Shown here piece after piece: positions 10,426-21,073 of a stretch of DNA of 64,000 nucleotides (position 1 is its first letter; every line of letters begins with the position of its first letter). This stretch comes from Nansenia antarctica (lineage: Eukaryota; Chordata; Actinopteri; Argentiniformes; Microstomatidae): assembly GCA_963989245.1 (NCBI GenBank), contig OZ022346.1:58904584-58968583 (forward strand). Direction: 5' to 3'. Both the position numbers and the translations under genes were made by a program. The notes under the pieces were generated by a model that was not told where the DNA came from, searched no databases, and was given only the letters and a program-made list of their open reading frames with translations.

Positions 10426-11541
10426 CAGTGGTGTGCCGTCAGGGCCAGCAAGGCCTTCTCTGCTGGCCTAAACATCATCAGAATATACATTTTATTTTAA
10501 TATATATTTTCCACAAATATGTATTAATGATTCCCCATAGTCTATTCTCTTCATTTCATAGCTTTCCTCTTGGTTGCGCTGCTTCCAGTCTCCGATTGAG
10601 ATTTGGAGGGCTGGCCTTTATGTTAGAGCTTTTATCCAATCAAAATGTGTTGCTAGGGGGCTCAAAAATCTGCCCGCCTTCACATTAAACGGTGCTGCGG
10701 ATTCGACCTGTAACTTAACATTGGAACGAGAAAACCTGTGGCGTACCTAGTAAACCTACGTAGATGCGAGCAAAAGCAACAACGGCGCCTGCTGTAAGGC
10801 TCAATGATGTCAGCACCCAGCACGTCTTTTGATTGGATACGCACTATTGCTACGCACTATTGATACGCACTATTGATATTCACTATTGAGATGCGGAACT
10901 ATGCCGGTAGATGTGAAACGTTTGAAAGTGCGCAGGGAAACGGAGCCTCACAACGAAAGCTTTCGTTGACTGATCGATAATACTGATCGATTGTGTCCTG
11001 TTTTTGGGTAAACAATAACTTTCATTTAGGGGACACAATGAAAGCGCCAAGTCCACAAACAGAGGAAACTACGTTGAGCTTCTTTCTTTTCTGGCTGAAA
11101 ACAACCCAGATTTACATTACCACCTGTCCACAAACAAAGTGTTTACTGGGACGTCAGGCAAAATACAAAACGACCTGATTTTTGCTATTACTGAAGTGAT
11201 GGAAGAAGAGATCAAAATGGAGATTAAAAAGGCACCCTTTGTCGCTATTATGGTGGACGAGACGACAGACGTGGGTAATGTAGCGATCTTAAAGATGTTA
11301 GTTTAACACTCTTCATTGTAAATGCGGATTTATTGATTAAAAATGCTTCGGAAATATTAATATAACTCTGTGGTACTTGTCTGACTATGTTAAGGTGATG
11401 CAACGCCCGGTTATACTGTGTTTCTGTCTAGTTTCTAGAGCCATGGCGTCATAACGATGGTATTAAGAGGTAGAATAATTCAGGTAGGAATGTGTCGGAC
11501 ATCACTGAAGGCCTAGGTGTGAAATGCACCGCCCGCCACTG
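10426..11541 (+). mobile_element. hAT transposon, internally deleted, copy 1
   Basis: It starts CAGTGGTGTGCCGTC and ends CCGCCCGCCACTG (inverse CAGTGGCGGGCGG). The flanks carry a perfect 8-bp target duplication, CGATTGAC, at 10418-10425 and 11542-11549. From about 11056 to 11306 a reading frame matches the start of hAT (DUF4371-type) transposases: NRGNYVELLSFLAENNPDL, FTGTSGKIQNDLI and AIMVDETTD with a catalytic-type Asp, ending in TAA after the latter. The remaining transposase is deleted, so it is non-autonomous. It is nearly identical to 53342-54443. Confidence 0.9.
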
Positions 11542-11649
11542 CGATTGACAATATCAAAAACATGCTTGCACACACACATATAACTTACTCACACACAAGT
11601 TAGTGTTACTGGCCCCAATTTGGTACAATTATTACAGAAATTATTGAGA

Positions 11650-12000
11650 ATAGAGACATGGTTGACATTAAACTAGCTGTTGTACCCAGTAACAACGATC
11701 TCTGGCAGAGAACGGGCGAACAACCAGTGGAAGAACAAATCAAGAGAAGAAGGTGGGGATGGATCGGCCACACACTACGCAAACCAAACACCAGCACCAC
11801 CAGACAGGCCCTTAGATGGAACCCCCAAGGCAAAAGGAAGAGAGGCCGGCCCAAGAACACCTGGCGCAGGGACTTGGAGACAGACATCACACAGAGTGGA
11901 CTAACAGCTGGAAAGCGAAGCACAGGACAGAGGACCCTGGCGAACTGTTGTCGACGGCCTATGCTCCTCCAAAAGGAGCGATAGGCGTAAGTAAGTAAGT
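11650..12000 (+). mobile_element. Non-LTR retrotransposon 3' fragment
   Basis: The frame 11658-11984 contains RRWGWIGHTLRKP, ALRWNPQGKRKRGRPKNTWR, the conserved C-terminal tail of several LINE RT proteins. It stops at TAG near 11982 and is followed by a GTAAGTAAGTAAGT tail. The fragment begins inside the coding region, so it is a 5'-truncated copy. Clade not determined. Confidence 0.7.
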
Positions 12001-12941
12001 GTACCCTTTAACATTCGCTAACTAGCTTGTTACAGTTAGCTTCACAATCGCGGGTGACGTTAGGTTGGATTTTTCACTAAAATAAAATGTAATTAGAACA
12101 TGTTTGTACTGACACAACATGACATGAACTTGTTCATTAATATATTACATTTGAACCAACAGTATTATGGCGTTTATACCGTTTGTTTAACCCACCTGAA
12201 TGAATGAGAATCGTGGACAAGGTTTTAACATTAACGTTACTCATGGCTTGTTTATTGAGGAACCGATGTCCCTCTCCAGTGTTAGCAGATTGGGCTACTT
12301 TTGGTCACTCTGGACGGGTGGATTCGGCAGCTTTTAGACTGAAATTGTCAATCCCGTCTGTCAACCCTGCGCTCCACTACAGCGCCTGGCTGGGGGGGGT
12401 GAGATGGAGCCGGGAGGATGTTGAGTTACCGTTGTGGATAAAATCACCAACATGACAACACGTGTTTCAGATACAATTTTCAGGGGATTTTTTTTTTTTG
12501 CAGGTATGGCGTGTGCCATGAATTGCTAAACCAAAACGACGGCTATTGAGACACAGCGAGCGAGCCACACACTTTTAATGAATGGATTAAAGAGCCGCAC
12601 ACAGACAGGCAAAATAAAATTGCGTACGTACTAAAGTCTATAAATACCAAATATACTTGAGAATGAGCTTTGTATTTACGCCCTGAGATAGTGGCTCAAT
12701 TATAGCGGCTGAATTAAGCCAAGTGAGCGGGAGAGGGCAGAGAAGGGTGGCTTCTCTGTAAGTTGCATTTGTAGTGAGGCTGATAGGCATAACAATTGTG
12801 CATTTTATGACTAAAGCATGAAACTTTCTACAGTGTTTCTATAGACTGTAATGTTGTAAACTTCATTTTTAGACGTGGAACCACTTCAGATTTGACCTCT
12901 GGCGTCAGGTAGACTAAAGCCCCGGGCTGGCCTGCTTCTTT
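12001..12941. other. Non-coding, repeat-derived intergenic DNA
   Basis: No gene. The frame at 12204-12455 has no recognisable homology. 12590-12760 holds AAAGAGCCGCACACAGACAG (hAT-end-like) and segments that are inverted relatives of 8690-9310. Confidence 0.5.
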
Positions 12942-14103
12942 GGCGCTTTTCCATTTGTCGCCCGGGTCGCCTCGGCTCGGTTCGGGTCGCTTCTTTAGCT
13001 ACCCTTCTTAACCAGGAACCAAATTTAGACCCGGAACCTTTTTGCCAGGCTGCGTGTGACGTGTGACGCTGCACACCGTTGATTGGTCAATGGAAATCGT
13101 CATCCCATGTTCATAGATTTCTTCGCTAACCACCATCTTTAAATACCACATTCGCTCTTGGAAAATGTCACTACAGTTTCTGTAATAGCTTATTAATAAA
13201 GATTCGAAAAATTATGCTGACCAGTATTATCTTAGTTTAATGTCATTTCAATGCATCATAGAACTTTTATTTACAACAAGCATAACACAAAAATCGCTAT
13301 TATGCACCGTCTTTGCCCGTGAATAACACCGGCTGTGAATGTGGTAGAAACACAATACTCCTTTGCTAACTTCACCATCGGTATACGGTCATTTTGAGCC
13401 CTTAACCACCGCGCTGACACCCCGAGAAGTTATGCTTTTAACCTTAAACTGAACCGGGAGTTCACCGCTGCTCTAAGCAGCAGCACGTCATGGAGGATAT
13501 CAGCGGGGGGAGAGACAATTTCTAACAGGGAATTCGCTCCGCGCTGTGTCAACTGTGATAACAGTGTCGTATTGACACCATTCAAATGGTTTTGGATTCC
13601 CTGTCCTCTCCCCTATCCGGACGTTTGAATTGTTATCCTAACCCACGGTAGATCACAGTTATTAACCTGCAAAGGGCACCGTCTTTGTCCGTGAATAACA
13701 CGGCACACAATGATATTACAGTTCATAAAGCAGACAAGTGAAGGCAGTGGTTTTAAGGGTTCAAAAAACATGACTTTATTATGTGTACATAGCTTCCTCT
13801 CTCTCTTTCTCTTTCTCTCCAAAAAACCACGGTTAATAATATACCACATGCCGAGGGAAAGGCATACGATAGCTTCAAGTTCCTCCATGTAGCTGTTGTT
13901 GTGGCTGTGTTGTGTCTCGTGAAAATATACGTCACCACCATGGCGCGCTTTTATGACGCGTAACTCCGCCTACTATCGCCTACTCCTCCTTCTCGTTCCT
14001 GGTCTGTTGTGTATAGTGGAAAACCAGAACTGTTCAAAAGCGGGCCGAAGCGTGCCGAAGCGACCCGACCCGAAGCGATCCGGGCCGCTGATGGAAAAGC
14101 GCC
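12942..14103. mobile_element. Putative DNA transposon with GGCGCTTTTCCAT termini
   Basis: The left end GGCGCTTTTCCAT and the right end ATGGAAAAGCGCC are exact inverses. The next ~40 bp are imperfect GC-rich inverted repeats (CCCGGGTCGCC..., and CGACCCGACCCGAAGCG near 14061). No coding region is seen. Internally CACCGTCTTTG(C/T)CCGTGAAT occurs at 13303 and 13677. No clear target duplication was found, so the superfamily is open. Confidence 0.6.
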
Positions 14104-15038
14104 ATAAAGGTAGACACTAATTTTCAGGAGTAAAATATTTCTGCAAATCATTCTAGAATTTTGCTGTGCAATCTAGAACTTCCATTAACTGCAATGTATA
14201 ATGTCTGCTTGAGTGCATTATGACATCAAATGGAATATTTAGGAAGTATGCAACATTCTTAGAACATGGAAGCAATTTACCATGAGAGGAAGGGGGTTGT
14301 GGACTCATTTACCACTGGTACAGGGTTGGAAAACCCTGTGATCATCAACCCTGTGATCAACCCTATGATCATTCTATAGTATAATATGATATATTATCAT
14401 TCTAAGGAAAAAATAAATAACGTTTAAAAAAAAGAACATAGTAATATACTATATTATTTTTCCATTTTTTTCCACTTTATTATTTAAAAAAAATCATTTT
14501 GATCATTCTATGATCATTCTATAGTATAATATGATATATTATTATCATTCAAAGAAAAAAAGTTTTTTTAAAAGGATGGATATATTAATGGTGGGACACA
14601 TATGACAGAACGGACATTGTAGGAGGTAACTGCCTCCAGCAGAGGGCAGTAATGCAGCATCAAGGACGCACGCTGCCGTTAAAACCAAAAGAAGAAGAAG
14701 ACGACGACGACGACATAGTCTATTCCCGCGATACCAAGGAACGAGAAGTCGATCTAAGAGGGCGGAGTCAGTAAACACACACCGTGCTGAAGCTGAAGAC
14801 CTTACAAGTGATTATTACGTTTACAACTATGACAGAGGGCAAACATTACAGCAGCAATGCAACATCTGTAGTGATGGCGAGATGAAGCTTCATGAACTGA
14901 CTATGTTACATAGTGAAGGACTTCGCACAAACTAATGTCAGGAGGAGAGGACGTGTTGGTCATTGTTAAAGGTAAGAATGGTCTATTATTATTTGATTTT
15001 ATTAGAGATATTGTATTAATCTATGAATCAAATTAACT
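14104..15038. other. AT-rich intergenic DNA with repeat remnants
   Basis: A TATAGTATAATATGATATAT block occurs at about 14376 and again at about 14521. At 14625-14720, CTCCAGCAGAGGGCAGTAAT followed by AGAAGAAGAAGACGACGACG looks like the tail of a fish retroposon. No gene seen. Confidence 0.5.
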
Positions 15039-15724
15039 CGGATGCTGTAGTAGGGTTAGGGTTAACTAACGGTCTATGCTGTAGTAGGGTTAGGGTTAAC
15101 TAACGGTCTATGCTGTAGGGTTAGGGTTAACTAACGGTCTATGCTGTAGGGTTAGGGTTAACTAAAGGGCTCTGCACACAGAGTGCGATTTCTGTTGCAC
15201 GTCAACGTTCCATTTTGAAGTTTGAATGGAAGTCTATGAGAACATCGCATTTACCCACACACGGCCCCGATTTTAATCGCACGGCGAACATTCGATTCCA
15301 TTCATTTTGAATGGGACAAAGCACACGGCGTGCGAGTTTTGTCGCACTGTCAAATGAATGGAATCGAATGTTCGCCGTGCGATTAAAATCGGGGCCGTGT
15401 GTGGGTAAATGCGATGTTCTCATAGACTTCCATTCAAACTTCAAAATGGAACGTTGACGCGCAACAGAAATCGCACGCTGTGTGCAGAGCCCTTAACGGT
15501 CTATGCTGTAGGGTTAGGGTTAACTAACGGTCTATGCTGTAGTAGGGTTAACTAACGGTCTATGCTGTAGTAGGGTTAGGGTTAACTAACGGTCTATGCT
15601 GTAGTAGGGTTAACTAACGGTCTATGCTGTAGGGTTAGGGTTAACTAACGGTCTATGCTGTAGGGTTAGGGTTAACTAACGGTCTATGCTGTAGTAGGAT
15701 TAGGGTTAACTAACGGTCTATGCT
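15039..15724. repeat. Telomere-motif minisatellite, 34/31/28-bp units
   Basis: Units contain GGGTTAGGGTTAACTAACGG followed by TCTATGCTGTAG. Length variants differ by one TAG and by one TTAGGG. A MITE at 15166-15493 splits the array, and the retroviral LTR abuts its right edge at 15725. Confidence 0.9.
15166..15493. mobile_element. Foldback MITE, PIF/Harbinger-like
   Basis: A near-perfect palindrome: arms of about 140 bp beginning AGGGCTCTGCACACAG and ending in its inverse, around a central ~45-bp spacer. TAA flanks it on both sides (15163-15165, 15494-15496), as expected for the 3-bp TWA target of PIF/Harbinger elements. Removing the element and one TAA restores an intact minisatellite unit (GTTAACTAACGGTC). 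It is non-coding; open frames through it merely reflect the palindrome. Confidence 0.85.
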
Positions 15725-16303
15725 TGATATGATGATGGTTTCTCCCCAGAATGAATCAATTGAAATCACCAAGGTCGGCTCAGATGGGACAGTTTGAAGA
15801 TATCATTTATTTCAGCTGATCAGGGCCCACATCGTTCATGCTCCAAGTGTGAGTGGCTTCTCACTCCAGTACACAATTCTTATAGTACAAATTATTGCTG
15901 ATCTAGCTATCAGCTGTACAGTGTCAATCATTATTCTGCTGTCAACTTAATAACATGAGATTTCCGGTCGCCTCCCCTTTATCCCATAACGGGTTGGTCG
16001 TCATGGCAACCCAGTCACCCGATTCCTGTCGGTCCCTAAATATACTGACCCCTTGACCCAGTCTCTTCACTGGCCCGACTAGTCAACAAGGTCCATGACA
16101 CATAGGGATAGACTGGCTGGCAGTTTAACAACATTATAGCTTAATTATGTTTACTAATGATTTCATGCGTAGTGTCTACAATTTATCTATGCACACTTGA
16201 AAAACACATCATAACAATCCACTCTTTTTTTTCCTCTAATCTGGGAAATTATTTTTAATTATATGATTAATATTTCTTACTGTCACATGGCTGAAACCTC
16301 ACA
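15725..16303 (-). repeat. Retroviral 3' LTR
   Basis: Read on the - strand it starts TGTGAGGTTTCAGCC directly after a polypurine tract and ends CATCATATCA next to the minisatellite (TG...CA form). It holds a TATA-like TATATTTAG (about 16045) and an AATAAA signal (plus-strand TTTATT, 15806-15811). There is no second LTR in the window to compare, so the ends are inferred. Confidence 0.65.
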
Positions 16304-16315
16304 TTCCCCTCCTGG
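16304..16315 (-). promoter_or_regulatory. Polypurine tract
   Basis: CCAGGAGGGGAA on the - strand immediately before the TGTGAGG start of the LTR. This is the expected site for priming of plus-strand DNA. Confidence 0.6.
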
Positions 16316-16857
16316 GGACATCATTAAATGATCTCTTCCCATAGACATGTGAGCCCCCAGTCATGCCTCAATGGCCGATCAAACGTCTCATCTCTCAATT
16401 ACTTAAAGGTGAGTAAAAGGTCGTCCATGGTTAACCTACTCTAGTTAATAATTGCCTTCTTTGGATAAAAACCTTTTGATGTTTGAAGGAGAAAATATCC
16501 AAATAGGCTCTTATTACTAATGCCTAAGCACTCAACTTGCATATAACAGTTATATTTTTAATTCTATTCATTCCGTGCGTTACTTGAGATTATAATTCAC
16601 ATCAAATTGACTATGTCTTCCATGATTTGTTTACAATTATGCATGTTTAACAAACTGGAGGTTGTTTCGTTATCTTGATTCTTGTCAATCTTCAACAGAG
16701 GGACCTCATGCGTTTCCTGGTTGCAATGAGGTACTATCTGAGATGATAGAATGACGATTCTTCATGGTCGTCTGCTTTTAGCCTTGGTTGTCCTTTTCTC
16801 TTGTTGCTGTGTTATTGAGAGACTCATAGTATAAATTATTTCATTCACACCATAATT
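16316..16857 (-). other. Retroviral 3' untranslated stretch
   Basis: About 540 bp between the env stop and the polypurine tract. AT-rich, with no open frame of note and no accessory gene recognised. Confidence 0.5.
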
Positions 16858-19363
16858 TCACTTTTGCTCTCCTTTCTCCCTTTCTCCTTCTGTTGATGAG
16901 GTATCAGAGCTTGATGTAGGGCTCTGTCTCCTTTGTGCAAAGTTCACATGAATGTCTCTGGTTGCAATCATTGGCATGTTAGTTGTGACATTCATGGATC
17001 GCATAATGAGTGTTCGGAAAATCGGAAAACAGCATCCCATGATCACAATAATAATCATCATGATTATTATCACTGGTGTTAGGAGTCCCATAATCCATGT
17101 CAGTGTTGTGTTACCATTGAAGAATTTTGCAAGGTAATTGAACAATTCTGCTCCATATCCCCCTCCTTCTCTGGCCTCTCTGTTAGTTCTCACTATCCCT
17201 TGTTGAATCCTTTTGATGTTCCTAATAGCATTGGACAAGTTACCCAAACCTTTTGACATTGAGGGTAAATATGTGCAACAGGTGTCTGATCCTACAATTG
17301 CGCATACTCCTCCTTGTGCGGCTGTAATCGAATCTAGGGAAATGCGGTTGTCAATGGTGAATTGTCTTATGGTAGCAATTTCGCTGCTTAAAGCTTGAAA
17401 TCCCATTAGAGTCGCATTGGCCACTTGGGAAAGGTCATGACGGGTTAATGCTATCAAGTAATGGTTGGCATACTGTAACTCGGTATTCCAAAATATGGAC
17501 TTGAACACTAGTTGTGCATGTGTGAAGATTCTAGACTCTTCAGGTAGCTTGTAATACTTATCGGACAACTCTTTTGGGTCAGTGTTTTTCAAGTGTATGT
17601 AGCCATCTACCTCATTACTCTGCCTTTTCTGTCGTCTACTGCTATTGCGTGGTGTCAAGTCATTGTCTTCGTATTATATGGGTTCAACTAAATACACCAG
17701 GTCATTCAGCATGCACATTCCACAGATTCCACGAAACGATGGTGGTAGGTTTGTCCAAATCTGGTTTCCACAACACCAAAGGAAACCTGGAATCGCTACC
17801 GTGCCAATCTTAGATATCTTTACTGTGTTGAGGCGGTAGTCGAAAAAGTGTTTGCATTTTGTGGGATATAAATAGCCGACATCCGTGGCTCCGGTGTCCT
17901 CGGTAGGCTGTCCCATTACACATACATCAAATACTGCTGAGTCATTAACCGTAGCAGATATTTTTGTTGGTTTAGTGGCCAAATCACTGGGTACATTAAG
18001 GATGCTGTTCCTAAATAGTGTGTGACATCCAGTTAGTGATGGGAAGTAATCCAAAGTGGTGTAGGAGTTTGCCTGTGTGTAGTCTGTATCAACGCCATTA
18101 TCCTGTCGTACAGATATGTTAGAATGAATTATGTATGAAATCACTTTGTTCACTTGACCTCGTTCCATGACGGACATTTTAGTCGTCTTACCTATGTATA
18201 TACTGTTGGGTTGGACAATGGGTCTAGCGGTTGCGCCAGTGTAATATTGTCCTGTAGTGGCTGGATGTACTTGCAATATGTAGTGGTATGCTAGGACACA
18301 TAGTGTAGATAACCCCTTATCATCAGTGAGTGGCACTGCATAAGATGGAAATAATTCTGTTGTTGATTGAGGAAACATAGAGCATGCGTAACATGAGTTT
18401 GGTGTTAGTTTCCTAACTTTGCTTGTCATTGTTTTATACCACAGGTTAGATGCAAATGGGTGAGTGTCTTCTTGCTTCAGGCCAACTTCATTATAATCAA
18501 TCACTAGTTTTTCGTCTGGTGTGTCATGTTTGAAATTGTCACGTTGGTCTTGTCCTAGTCCCATTTGGCTGGTTTTGTCATAATCAATGTTGTCAGACCA
18601 ATAAGGTGCACATCGACCATGCCAGAAACTGGGCAGATAAGTGTAGACATTTTCTCCACACATCCAAATGATATAGTCTGTGGCAGGCCATGGTTTGTTG
18701 ACATCTAAGAATATCCGCTTGTCAGGGCACCTTAGGGTGATCCCCACGTCGTGCAGCGTCTGGTGGCTTTTAATAGGGTCCACACAAGTTAAAGGTCGTT
18801 GTTGTCTAGCAGTCGTGCGTACGGTCGGCAAATTATCAAATGCCTCTAAGTCTCCCTGTACCGGGAAATTAGGTAGTAATTTTTTCCACAATGTGTTGCA
18901 AAACTCATTGGTAGGGGTCGATGCGCCCATTGCTGGGAGTGATAATGGTAATATGTGAAGATTCTCTCCCTCTGGGGACCTGAATTTCACATCGACATTT
19001 ACCGATCCCTCATTTAGAGCGATGAATGTCACATTATCAATGTAGAACGGTTTTCTACCTGAGGTCCTGAGTGGGGTACCAGAAACAGTGCATTTCGTCC
19101 TCAGTCATAGGTGTGTTGTCCAAAGTGCCAATGTCAATCACGGGTTCAACCCTTTGTATGTTACGTTTCATGCGCATGAGCTTATCATTAGTTTTGTCAT
19201 TCACTCTCGTCTCTTGTTTGTTAATACACATGTGTATAGATGTATATATGACCGTAAACATCGCGGCCAGTCCCACAGTCCATAACGTGGCTCTGATTGT
19301 GTTGGTCTTTTGTTTCATTTTTTGGTTGGTGTCCCTTGTCTTCTGGTTCTGTGATCTTAACAT
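16858..19363 (-). pseudogene. env: Retroviral envelope gene (env), one stop and one frame break
   Basis: The ATG at 19363 opens a leader with a hydrophobic segment of about 19 residues (19290-19230). The frame breaks near 19055, and the surface subunit continues from 19032 to a TAA at 17674-17676. Past that stop the same frame continues into the transmembrane subunit to 16858. There a basic RRQKR site marks subunit cleavage, a C-X7-CC cluster (about 17290) marks the immunosuppressive/disulphide region, and a hydrophobic anchor (about 17105-17010) precedes a short tail. Many class I envelopes have CX6CC; the spacing here is one residue longer as read. Apart from the frame break and the stop, the gene is open over nearly 2.5 kb. 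Confidence 0.8.
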
Positions 19364-19499
19364 ACAACATTTCAGAAAGAGAGATCATCATAGCAGAGAT
19401 ACTTGTCACACATTTTCTGGATCATATATAAAATGTTCCTTTTTGTGTGTGTATGTGTGTGTGTGTGTCATTCTATCTCCTCCCCGTCACTCAGTTAAT

Positions 19500-20411
19500 C
19501 TAATTTGGGAGTGCTAAGGGGGGGGCTGCTTTCAGCCTAGATGCATGTATCCATTGCGGCTGGTTTGTTACCTTAACCGCCGTTCGGGTGATCAATAATA
19601 TTTGGGTAGGTGGGCCGTATCTCGGTTCACCTCCCAACGTTACCGGTTTGAGACTTTTTACCAGGACGTAGTCTCCTGCTTGAAAATCGTGAATCGGCTT
19701 TTCACCTGGTGAGGGCAACGAATCAGTCACCTGTTGGCAATATCTACATACAAAGTGGCACAAGTGTTTAACATAATTCTGTTGCAATTCTTGCAATTGT
19801 GTTATGTCGATAGCCGCTGTCTCCTTCATCAATGCACCTAGGGGAAAAGGTCGTGCCATTAAAACTTCATGAGGTGACAGGCCAGTGCATGCGTTTGGTA
19901 TAGCTCGAATTGACATGAGTGCTATTGGAAGACCCTCTATCCAATTTACCTGTCTTGCTTGGTGCAATTTCATTAATTTATCTTTTATAGTTCTGTTGGT
20001 TCTTTCGACTTGGCCGGAACTCTGTGGGTTGTAAGGTATGTGGAATGTCCATTTTATCCCTAGTGCTGCTGCCAACAGTTTGGTAACCCTAGATGTGAAC
20101 GGTGTCCCGTTATTTGAGTCGATCCCTGTGGGGATTCCGAACCGAGGTATAATGTGCTCCATTAAGCATTTTACAACTGTTTGCGCATTTTCTTTCTTTG
20201 TTGCAAACGCTTCTGTCCATTTTGAAAATCTGTCAACAATTACCAATAGATATGAAAAACCTCTACATTTTGGCATATGAGAGAAATCAATTTGCAATTG
20301 TTGCCATGGTCCTTCTGGCTTAGGTAAATGTTGTCGTTTAGCAGGGTTAATGTTTGGATTACATCTCGCACAAACTAAACATTTATGAATGAAATGTCTT
20401 ACTTGTTTTTC
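19500..20411 (-). pseudogene. pol: Retroviral integrase, separated from pol by a LINE
   Basis: The - strand frame carries the C-X2-C half of the N-terminal zinc-binding domain (20385-20350). The catalytic core follows, with first Asp (QIDFS), second Asp in an IDS...GTPF context and the Glu in SSGQVERTN, then a GDYVLVKSL C-terminal domain, ending at 19500. The His-His half of the zinc domain lies on the other side of the L2 insertion, near 24230-24210. A GT microsatellite sits just past the end (19444-19468). Confidence 0.85.
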
Positions 20412-21073
20412 AATATCAAATCAAATCATCAAATCAAATTTTATTTGTATAGCGCATTTCTTACAAGATGCAACTCAATGCGCTTTACACAATGAAAATG
20501 TTCAGTCAATCAGTCAATCAATCAATCAATACTGACAGAGCCGCGAGCAGGCAAAAGTAAAAAACCTGTATACTATGTAGCCAGGAAAAATTCCCTTGCA
20601 GCCCTCTACCAATAGAGCGACTACTAGCCAGTTTGCTTACCAGTACCCAGGGGTCCCCCAGGGGAGGCCAGGACCACCGGCACAAAGCAAGCAAGCAAGG
20701 GCAAAAACCTGTACACCATGTATCCAGGAAAAATTCCTTGCATATTATCGGCGTACACACTGTCCATAAATTTTGTGTTGTATTTGCATCGTTCTGCATC
20801 CAGTATGGTCACAGGTCCTGCCAAAAGAGAAACTTAAGCACAGTTATGATGCAACAACACAATAGAGACAATAAAGATGACAGCAATACAACCTGATGGT
20901 GGTCCTGGTACACCCTTGTACCGGTTCCAGTACTGCTCTAGGTGCTATTTGGAGCTGACAGTGCCTCATCAGCACCCGGGTCCATTTTCCTGTCAACACA
21001 AATCTCAAAAACACGAGTATGGTGTAATGGCCTAGTGATCCTAGTTCTATAATGTCCAATGTCTCCCTTAGTA

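Noticed and set aside
12204..12455. Possible small gene of 83 codons
   Set aside because: No recognisable motif, no splice context and repeat-rich surroundings.
15202..15444. 80-codon open frame on the - strand
   Set aside because: It spans both arms of the foldback MITE and mirrors the palindrome; no homology.
16952..17137. Plus-strand membrane-like peptide
   Set aside because: Antisense of the env membrane anchor; AT-rich hydrophobic codons read similarly in both directions.
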